A DNA stretch of 9,100 nucleotides, from the NCBI GenBank assembly GCA_937875605.1, contig CALLXZ010000461.1, positions 1 through 9,100 of the forward strand, in the 5' to 3' direction. The notes under the pieces were generated by a model. That model worked only from the letters and a program-made list of their open reading frames with translations. It did no database searches and was not told the DNA's origin. Positions 1-5,596 of the stretch are shown here, one piece after another. Both the position numbers and the translations under genes were made by a program. The stretch is from an uncultured Moheibacter sp. GTDB lineage: Bacteria > Bacteroidota > Bacteroidia > Flavobacteriales > Weeksellaceae. Position 1 is the stretch's first letter. Every line of letters starts with the position of its first letter.

Positions 1-2725
1 AAGTATCGGTTTTTTGTCCATTAACATTTGTCTCCTGTGTAAGTTCAAAGTCAGGATCCAAAATGTTTCTTACGGATAAACTCAATCCTATTCCACTTTT
101 CTTAAATTGAATTTTATTTACAAAATCCAATGTCGGAATGCTTTTTTCTACGATATTTTCATTTTCTGAAGTCCCGATGGAAAAAATCTTATCATAGAAA
201 TAATTAAATACAGCTGTAGTTGTAAAATCAACTCTATCTCCCGATAGATTATAGCTCAAATCTGAATTAATTAATAGTGGCGAAGCTCCTTCTAATTGGT
301 CTTTCTCATTGGTAAACAACACCGTAAGTCTATCCTTATCCGTGTCTTCCAGTTTCTGTTCCGTATATAAATACGATACATTTAACCCAAATGAAAGGTT
401 CTGTTTGTTAATTTCACCATCTCTTTGAAAAATGTTTTTTCTCGCTTCAATTTCTACACCGGTAGCAAACGCATCACCTGTATTAACATACGAAAGTTCA
501 TTTGCCGCAGATGCAACGCGGATTCGGTTAATTGGATTTTGAATTAATTTATAAAATCCTCCTATTGATAATATTTCTCCTTTTCTGGATAAGTACCAAT
601 CATACTTCAAATCAAAATTTAAGCTGGTCGCTGCCTCCAAATATGGATTTCCAAAGCTGGAGAAGTTTACATCTTCATAAAGAAACAGCGCAACTTCTTT
701 GAACTGAGGTAATGTATAAGTTTGACTTGCTGCCAATCTCAAAACGTTGTCATCGTTAAAAGAATATTTTAGATTTAAGCTTGGTAAAAAATATGAATCC
801 TCTATTTTCCCTTCAGGTACTGTCAAATCATTTACGCTGCTCGATAAGTTGGTATCCCAATTTACGGTTTGCTCTACTGCCTCAAATCGAGCTCCGAGTA
901 ATGCCGTAAATTTAGAAGTAAATGGAAAAATCAATTGAGCGTATCCTGCGTAAATATTTCTCTCTCCCAAATAGTAGAATGGGTCAAGCGCATTATCTCC
1001 TCTACCTCTACCTGTAACCAAATCAAAACCTCCGTTTTGTCTTCCTAAGGTTAAATATGTTTGATTAAACAACAAATCCGGATTATTTATATCCACCGGA
1101 ATGGGTGTATTGAAATGGAAATTAAATTGTGTGTACTCAAATGTTCTTTCCGTATTTCTGAAATCACCTCCTAAAGTCAATACTTTTACCAATTCACTTT
1201 CTGGATTGAACCTGTAATTCAACTCTAATCTTCCTGTGATATCATCTTCTTCTAATGTCGAAAAGAAGCGGTTATTTAATGCCGCCGAATTGGTTCCGAT
1301 AACATATCCGTTATTACCATTATAATCATAATCATACGAATTGGTTTTTCGGTCAGGTTCTGAACCTCTCACCATATTGTATCCAACTCCTAAATTAGCA
1401 TCAAGTTTATTTGAGAATTTATATTCGGCCAATAATTGATTTACAAACAAATTATTACTATTCATTTGTTGTCTTCTTATAAAAGAATTGGTTGCGAAAT
1501 CGTTATCATTAACCCTTGTGGTATATCCATTATAATCCCCAACTGACTGTTGGTTATCATGAATATACAATGAATTAACGGCTATACTTCTTCCGTTTCC
1601 GAACTTATATTTTATATTTCCCATAAGGGTTTGTGTGACAGAATACTCCGATTTCTGCACTTTCATATCTTGTCTGATTCCTCCTTCAGAATTAACTTGT
1701 CTAACAATTCCTTCCTGAAAATAGAAATCACTATTATTTAATGCAACTCCAAACAAAGACAATGAACTTTTTTCTCCAAACTTAAATCTTCCGCCTCCAT
1801 AAAGCCCAAAATTAGTATTGAAGGGATGACGTCTTTGTCCGGGTTTAAAATCCGTTTCAAATCCATATGTCTGCAAATCGGAAATCGGAATATCAATACC
1901 ATTTTCCGGATATCCGAAATAATTATGGCCATCAGCCACTGACAATGTATTTCCGGATAAATTTGTATTGTATCCGTTCCCAGTAAATATGGAAAACACT
2001 CCTTTTCTCTCTAACTCTTTAGAAACGATGTCGATATTCGCCCCGGCTACATCACCATATAAATCCGAACCAAAAGTTTTATTGATATTAATATTCTGGA
2101 TAATGTCTGTCGTGAAAAATTCCAATGAAATATTTTTATATTCGGGATCTTCAGACGGTAACGGCAATCCATTTAAGGAAGTTGAATTATACCGATCTCC
2201 AAGACCTCTTACAAATACGTTCTTTACTCCTTCTTGTTTTGAAACTCCCGTTGTTTTTGTAACTGCTGTAGCAACATCGCTCACTCCTTTCCTTGACAAC
2301 TCCTGGGCTCCAATTGCCTGCTTCATTTCAATCGATTTTCGTTGCTCATTTAGAAGCGAAGATTCCGTCGATTTATTGACCTCCCCGATTACCACCGCTT
2401 CTGATAATTGAGTAGTCGATTCGGACGAAGGTTTAAGCGAAGTTGAAAACTCCACACGTTGACCATCGTTTACAGTCATCGTCTGCGTTAGCTCTTCAAA
2501 TCCTACCGCTGTGATGATCACCTCATAGGTTCCCGGATCTACTTCCATTTCATAAGTTCCGTTTTCATCTGTAAATGCGGAAAAAAGCGTTCCGTCTATA
2601 AACACATCTGCTGTAGCTATTCCGGATCCGGAATCGTCCTTTACATTTCCATAAATAATCCCTGTAGATTGTGCTTTCAGTATACTACCTGTTAAAAGCA
2701 AAAGGGTAAAAATTAGTTTGTACAT
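1..2725 (-). CDS. TonB-dependent outer-membrane receptor (3' end outside the window)
   Basis: The frame is open for about 908 codons from the ATG at 2725 down to the left edge. Residues 1-18 form a signal peptide ending LKA before QS. Residues 22-98 match a carboxypeptidase-regulatory-like beta-sandwich domain (GNVKDDSGSGIATADVFIDG, then GTYEMEVDPGTYEVIITAVG). EAVVIGEV (109-116) is TonB-box-like. Residues about 120-235 form the plug, with VFVRGLGDRYNSTSLNGLPL and DVAGANIDIVSK. The rest is a 22-strand-type barrel with alternating aromatic strands and NF/YxF motifs. RNILDPDFEL close to the edge normally lies shortly before the C-terminus, so I infer only about 25-30 residues are missing. It would import a large or scarce ligand across the outer membrane using TonB energy; the ligand cannot be read from sequence. 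No SusD-like partner is visible, but the downstream side is cut off. It is divergent from a two-component system and may be its target. Confidence 0.93.
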   Translation of the reverse strand, partial: MYKLIFTLLLLTGSILKAQSTGIIYGNVKDDSGSGIATADVFIDGTLFSAFTDENGTYEMEVDPGTYEVIITAVGFEELTQTMTVNDGQRVEFSTSLKPSSESTTQLSEAVVIGEVNKSTESSLLNEQRKSIEMKQAIGAQELSRKGVSDVATAVTKTTGVSKQEGVKNVFVRGLGDRYNSTSLNGLPLPSEDPEYKNISLEFFTTDIIQNININKTFGSDLYGDVAGANIDIVSKELERKGVFSIFTGNGYNTNLSGNTLSVADGHNYFGYPENGIDIPISDLQTYGFETDFKPGQRRHPFNTNFGLYGGGRFKFGEKSSLSLFGVALNNSDFYFQEGIVRQVNSEGGIRQDMKVQKSEYSVTQTLMGNIKYKFGNGRSIAVNSLYIHDNQQSVGDYNGYTTRVNDNDFATNSFIRRQQMNSNNLFVNQLLAEYKFSNKLDANLGVGYNMVRGSEPDRKTNSYDYDYNGNNGYVIGTNSAALNNRFFSTLEEDDITGRLELNYRFNPESELVKVLTLGGDFRNTERTFEYTQFNFHFNTPIPVDINNPDLLFNQTYLTLGRQNGGFDLVTGRGRGDNALDPFYYLGERNIYAGYAQLIFPFTSKFTALLGARFEAVEQTVNWDTNLSSSVNDLTVPEGKIEDSYFLPSLNLKYSFNDDNVLRLAASQTYTLPQFKEVALFLYEDVNFSSFGNPYLEAATSLNFDLKYDWYLSRKGEILSIGGFYKLIQNPINRIRVASAANELSYVNTGDAFATGVEIEARKNIFQRDGEINKQNLSFGLNVSYLYTEQKLEDTDKDRLTVLFTNEKDQLEGASPLLINSDLSYNLSGDRVDFTTTAVFNYFYDKIFSIGTSENENIVEKSIPTLDFVNKIQFKKSGIGLSLSVRNILDPDFELTQETNVNGQKTDT

Positions 2726-2740
2726 TTTTTGTCTTCAAAA

Positions 2741-2754
2741 TTCTTTGCAAAGAA
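2741..2754. repeat. 14-bp perfect palindrome upstream of the receptor gene
   Basis: TTCTTTGCAAAGAA equals its own reverse complement and lies 16-29 bp upstream of the receptor ATG. Read on the minus strand, GTTCTTTG partly resembles the TAnnTTTG promoter element: the TTTG is kept but the TA is not. It could therefore be a binding site, a weak -7 element, or chance in AT-rich DNA. Confidence 0.4.
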
Positions 2755-2787
2755 CAGAAGCTTTCATAAATTCTATTTTTCATGAAG

Positions 2788-2848
2788 TTTAAATTTATTT
2801 TACCAAATTGTTATGAAGTTTAAATCAACTTTAAATCTTTGTTAAACA
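2788..2848. promoter_or_regulatory. Candidate OmpR/PhoB-type operator: TTTAAATC direct repeats in 11-bp phase
   Basis: TTTAAATC occurs at 2819-2826 and again exactly 11 bp later at 2830-2837. A degenerate copy, GTTAAACA, follows at the next 11-bp step (2841-2848). An outlying TTTAAATT lies at 2788-2795, within a 13-bp repeat (ATGAAGTTTAAAT at 2782-2794 and 2813-2825). OmpR/PhoB-family winged-helix regulators are known to bind tandem direct half-sites spaced 11 bp, and such a regulator is encoded next door. The cluster lies just upstream of the candidate plus-strand promoter at 2882-2889, a position suited to activation. That it is this regulator's site is inference. Confidence 0.5.
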
Positions 2849-2870
2849 AAATGTTTCCTGCTCTATATAC

Positions 2871-2889
2871 TAATTTTGGCTTAACTTTG
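2871..2889 (+). promoter_or_regulatory. Candidate Bacteroidota promoter(s) for the two-component operon
   Basis: Two exact matches to the TAnnTTTG -7 consensus lie close together: TAATTTTG (2871-2878) and TAACTTTG (2882-2889). A clear TTG-type -33 element at the usual distance is not evident, which would fit an activator-dependent promoter. Transcription from here would give a 5' leader of about 110 nt before the regulator ATG. Confidence 0.45.
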
Positions 2890-2926
2890 CACTCCGGATT
2901 TACACATCTTTAATTTATATAAATTC

Positions 2927-2980
2927 ATGAAAGTTATGTGGATATCTATCGAAATTTTTCCAGACAAATTCGATTTCTAA
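2927..2980 (+). other. 17-codon ORF and hairpin in the leader of the regulator gene
   Basis: A short ORF (MKVMWISIEIFPDKFDF, stop at 2978-2980) lies in the presumed leader, with no recognised ribosome-binding site. It overlaps an inverted repeat: ATCGAAATTT (2948-2957) pairs with AAATTCGAT (2966-2974) as a 9-bp stem with one bulged A and an 8-nt loop. There is no following U-tract, so it does not look like an intrinsic terminator. Its function is unknown and it may be chance. Confidence 0.25.
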
Positions 2981-3006
2981 ATTGAATTACAATAAACAAA
3001 GAACAG

Positions 3007-3681
3007 ATGAAAAAGATTAAAATACTTTTGGTAGATGATGAACCGGACATCTTAGAGTTTTTATCCTATAATTTAATCAAAGAAGGTTACGAAGTGGCAA
3101 CAGCTTCCAACGGACTGGAAGGAATTAAAAAGGCAAAAGTCGAAAAGCCTGATTTGATCTTGCTGGACATCATGATGCCTGAAATGGACGGGATCGAAGC
3201 TTGTACGGAAATCCGAAAAGTCGATGCTTTAAAGAAAACTTTGATCGTGTTTTTAACGGCTCGTACAGAAGAATTTTCCCAACTGGCAGGTTATGAAGCC
3301 GGTGCTGATGATTACATCACCAAACCGGTGAAACCAAAAGTGCTCATGAGCAAAATCAAAGCTTTGCTTCGTTTAAAATCGACCGAAGAAAAACAACAAT
3401 TCATAGAATTAGATGATTTCATCATCGACCGCGAAACCTACAAAGTCACTTTTAACGGAGAGGAATTTATGCTTCCCCGCAAAGAATTTGAGTTAATTGC
3501 GCTTCTGGCTTCCAACCCTAAAAGGGTATTCAAACGTGATGAAATTCTGGAAAAAGTCTGGGGAAATGAAGTTGTAGTGGGTGGAAGAACCATCGATGTT
3601 CACGTTCGGAAACTTCGCGAAAAATTTGGAAACGACCGTCTTTCGACCATAAAAGGAGTCGGCTATAAACTAAACGCTTAA
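3007..3681 (+). CDS. OmpR/PhoB-family response regulator
   Basis: This is a 224-residue two-domain regulator of the usual family length. The receiver (about 4-120) has the acidic pair D10/D11, phospho-acceptor D54 in LLDIMMPEMDG, switch T84 in FLTAR, and K106 in the YITKPVKP motif. The C-terminal winged-helix domain (about 128-224) carries the recognition-helix region GGRTIDVHVRKLREKFG and ends with the typical IKGVGYKL wing. All catalytic receiver residues are present, so it should be phosphorylated by the kinase encoded 8 bp downstream and bind tandem DNA half-sites. The ATG is preceded by an A-rich stretch (AAACAAAGAACAG) in place of a strong Shine-Dalgarno. The general look is PhoB-like, but the signal and regulon cannot be read from sequence. 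The divergent receptor and the phased repeats at 2788-2848 suggest autoregulation and control of that receptor. Confidence 0.95.
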   Translation: MKKIKILLVDDEPDILEFLSYNLIKEGYEVATASNGLEGIKKAKVEKPDLILLDIMMPEMDGIEACTEIRKVDALKKTLIVFLTARTEEFSQLAGYEAGADDYITKPVKPKVLMSKIKALLRLKSTEEKQQFIELDDFIIDRETYKVTFNGEEFMLPRKEFELIALLASNPKRVFKRDEILEKVWGNEVVVGGRTIDVHVRKLREKFGNDRLSTIKGVGYKLNA

Positions 3682-3689
3682 ATTTTTGC

Positions 3690-4739
3690 ATGGCTACGCC
3701 TAATCGTTGGTTCAATTCATTTCTATATGCTGTAATTGGTGGAATCATCATTTGGTTGCTATCGGGATTATTATCCTCTTATTTCTTTGATTTCCCTTTG
3801 ATTGATTGGGGTTCTAAATATTTGTTCTGGTCCGGATTTGTGTTGGCGTTTCTTATTCCTACATTGGTCATTTTCATTATTTTGGGAACTGCATTTCGTT
3901 CTTTTTCTAAATTAAACATTTCGCATTTATACGATTTAGTTCCGGATTTGAATTCGCAAAATGCAGCAAAAGATTTTGAAGGACTTTCGGAACAGATTTC
4001 TTCTCTGACGGATGTAAAATCAAAAGAAATCGACCTTCTGACCGAACGGGAAAATTACCGTCGGGAATTCCTCGGAAATGTTTCGCACGAACTGAAAACA
4101 CCGCTTTTTTCCATTCAGGGTTATTTGCTCACGCTAATTGAAGGCGGAGTGGAAGATGAATCCATACGTGATAAATATTTGAATCGAATTAATAAGTCGG
4201 TGGAACGACTGACCTACATCGTCAAAGATTTGGATATGATAACCGAATTGGAATCAGGGAATTTAAAATTGGAACAGAAACCTTTTAACATCATTGCCCT
4301 GACAAAAGATATTTTTGATTTACTCGAAATAAAAGCCCAAAATAATCAGGTTACCTTAAAAATTGAAAATCCGATTGATATTCCGATCCGTGTTATAGGC
4401 GATATCGAACGAATCGAACAGGTTTTGACTAATCTCATCGTAAATGCGATCAACCATTCTGCCAAAGAAAATACAGATGTCATTGTTTCATTTCAAACCC
4501 TTGCAAACAAAGTGAAGATAACGGTTAAAGACAATGGAATCGGAATCAAACCCGAACATCTGGAACGGATTTTTGAACGTTTTTATCGGATCGATAAAAG
4601 CCGGAGCCGTACGCATGGCGGTTCCGGTTTAGGACTTTCCATCGTCAAACATATTTTAGAGGCTCACGGTGAAAAAATACAAGTGAAAAGCGTTTCTCAA
4701 CAAGGAACGGAATTCTCCTTTTTCCTGAATAAATCCTGA
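3690..4739 (+). CDS. Sensor histidine kinase, PhoR-like, two TM helices and no large sensor domain
   Basis: The protein has 349 residues. Two hydrophobic helices (about 11-33 and 44-68) are joined by a loop of only about ten residues. A linker of about 55 residues follows, then the DHp domain with H-box FLGNVSHELKTPLFSIQGY (phospho-acceptor H133). The ATPase domain has N-box NLIVNAINHS (247-256, N252), G1 box DNGIGI (281-286), F-box ERIFERFYRID (292-302) and G2 box GGSGLGLSIVK (310-320). All are intact, so it should be an active membrane kinase. The gene follows the regulator after 8 bp and must be its cognate partner. The start at 3690 lacks a Shine-Dalgarno but puts TM1 at the right place. 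No clear HAMP or PAS domain is seen, so sensing probably involves the membrane helices or a partner protein, as in PhoR-type kinases. The PhoR assignment is by resemblance only. Confidence 0.93.
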   Translation: MATPNRWFNSFLYAVIGGIIIWLLSGLLSSYFFDFPLIDWGSKYLFWSGFVLAFLIPTLVIFIILGTAFRSFSKLNISHLYDLVPDLNSQNAAKDFEGLSEQISSLTDVKSKEIDLLTERENYRREFLGNVSHELKTPLFSIQGYLLTLIEGGVEDESIRDKYLNRINKSVERLTYIVKDLDMITELESGNLKLEQKPFNIIALTKDIFDLLEIKAQNNQVTLKIENPIDIPIRVIGDIERIEQVLTNLIVNAINHSAKENTDVIVSFQTLANKVKITVKDNGIGIKPEHLERIFERFYRIDKSRSRTHGGSGLGLSIVKHILEAHGEKIQVKSVSQQGTEFSFFLNKS

Positions 4740-4762
4740 TATTTTCTCAACTTGATTTATAA

Positions 4763-4784
4763 AAAACCGCTTTTCAACGGTTTT
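4763..4784. terminator. Bidirectional intrinsic terminator between convergent genes
   Basis: AAAACCG (4763-4769) pairs with CGGTTTT (4778-4784) around an 8-nt loop. The flanks are A-rich upstream and T-rich downstream, so a U-tract follows the stem on both strands. It lies 24 bp after the kinase stop and 25 bp beyond the stop of the convergent minus-strand gene, the right place to end both transcripts. Confidence 0.75.
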
Positions 4785-4808
4785 GAATTATTTTAATTTC
4801 CCTCGAGA

Positions 4809-5459
4809 TCAATCATTCAAACCCTCCTCTATATCTTTGATTTTATCTTCCGCTTTCTGTGTCAAATAGTCCACTTCTTCATCCAATTTGGAAATGGATT
4901 CCGAAACAGATTCTTTTACTTCTGCAACTTTTTCTTCTGTCGCAGCAATTACTTTATCTGCCTTATCACTGATTTCTTCTGAAATTTCCTCAGCTTTCAC
5001 TTCGGCTTCCTGAACTTTTTCATTTACGGCTTCTTTGGTTTCTTCCCATTTTTCTTCCGCTTTCTCTGCTAAATTCCGGGCAGAATCTTTGACATCATCT
5101 GCTGCTTGATCCATTTTATCTTCTGCTTTGTCCGCTGCTCCGGAAACCGCTTCTTTTGCATCATCAAATGTCTCTTTTGCCTTGTCCTTTAAGTTATCTG
5201 CCGCATCTTTGGTATCTTCCCAGACTTCATCTGCTTTGTCTTTTAAATTGCCCCAAGCTTCAGAAGCCTTTTCTTTAGCAGTTTCAGCCGCTTCTTTCGT
5301 GTCTTGCCAAACTTCATTTGCCTTTTCTTTCATTGCGGCTGCGACTTCTTTTGTTTCCTCCGCCACTTTGTGTCCGGCGTCTTTCAAATCTTGTTTAACT
5401 TCTGCGGATTTTTCATTGGAACCGCCAAATAAATTTTTAAAAAATGAACCTAATCCCAT
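4809..5459 (-). CDS. LEA-like/apolipoprotein-like amphipathic helical repeat protein
   Basis: The product is 216 residues, rich in Lys, Glu, Asp and Ala, with no proline and no cysteine. After a short N-terminal stretch (MGLGSFFKNLFGG, possibly membrane-touching), almost the whole protein is predicted amphipathic helix. It is built of loose 11-residue units such as KADEVWEDTKD and AADNLKDKAKE. Aromatic residues W51, W69, W80 and F98 recur with a 29-residue period (18+11). This composition resembles group-3 LEA proteins, YtxH-type stress proteins and apolipoprotein helices, which protect membranes or proteins under desiccation or osmotic stress. No signal peptide or lipobox is seen, so it is probably cytoplasmic. 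The start is the only sensible ATG, preceded by ACACACAGAA. It is transcribed alone, convergent to the kinase and divergent from bshC. Low-complexity helical proteins attract false similarity, so the function is only suggested. Confidence 0.85.
   Translation of the reverse strand: MGLGSFFKNLFGGSNEKSAEVKQDLKDAGHKVAEETKEVAAAMKEKANEVWQDTKEAAETAKEKASEAWGNLKDKADEVWEDTKDAADNLKDKAKETFDDAKEAVSGAADKAEDKMDQAADDVKDSARNLAEKAEEKWEETKEAVNEKVQEAEVKAEEISEEISDKADKVIAATEEKVAEVKESVSESISKLDEEVDYLTQKAEDKIKDIEEGLND
5139..5312 (-). repeat. Tandem 29-residue repeat inside the LEA-like gene
   Basis: Residues 50-78 (from VWQDTKEAAETAK) and 79-107 (from VWEDTKDAADNLK) align without gaps with 12 of 29 identities plus many Glu/Asp exchanges. 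They correspond to 5226-5312 and 5139-5225. The two 87-bp DNA copies have diverged, so the duplication is old. Confidence 0.6.
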
Positions 5460-5476
5460 TTCTGTGTGTTTTTTAA

Positions 5477-5499
5477 ATTAAATAGTTAACTAATTTAAT
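5477..5499. promoter_or_regulatory. Imperfect palindrome upstream of the LEA-like gene
   Basis: ATTAAATAGTT (5477-5487) and AACTAATTTAAT (5488-5499) are inverted copies around a central GTTAAC, with one extra A in the right arm. It lies 18-40 bp upstream of the LEA-like ATG, in the region shared with bshC. It could be an operator for either gene, but AT-rich DNA yields such symmetry by chance. Confidence 0.35.
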
Positions 5500-5557
5500 C
5501 AGAATGAACCAATTAAACAAACAAAATATTTTCCCGATCAAAATGGTTTCATCTTTG

Positions 5558-5565
5558 TAGATTTG
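5558..5565 (+). promoter_or_regulatory. Bacteroidota -7 promoter element for bshC
   Basis: TAGATTTG is an exact match to TAnnTTTG. Transcription would start near 5571, leaving a leader of about 25 nt before the TTG start at 5597. The TAG of this element is also the in-frame stop that bounds the bshC frame upstream. No good -33 TTG is visible. Confidence 0.5.
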
Positions 5566-5596
5566 TCGTACAATTCAATTTTTTAAACATTCGCTT

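Noticed and set aside
1968..2411. 147-codon plus-strand ORF
   Set aside because: It lies wholly inside the receptor gene on the opposite strand. The receptor frame has clear plug-domain motifs here, and the antisense translation shows no recognisable domain.
2788..2848. Phased repeats considered as a small CRISPR-like or iteron array
   Set aside because: The units are only 8 bp with 3-bp gaps and at most three phased copies, with no spacers, cas or replication genes nearby. An OmpR-type operator explains them better.
3530..3751. 73-codon minus-strand ORF spanning the regulator/kinase junction
   Set aside because: It overlaps the conserved winged-helix end of the regulator and the kinase start on the other strand, with no domain signature.
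4763..4784. Inverted repeat considered as a protein-binding operator
   Set aside because: Its position between convergent stop codons and the flanking A/T tracts on both sides fit a bidirectional terminator better.
5128..5481. 117-codon plus-strand ORF rich in Ser, Ala and Phe
   Set aside because: It is antisense to the LEA-like gene. Its repetitive look (SFAFSF, SAASFVS) is the complement of the K/E/A-rich repeats, and long antisense frames are expected from such codon bias.
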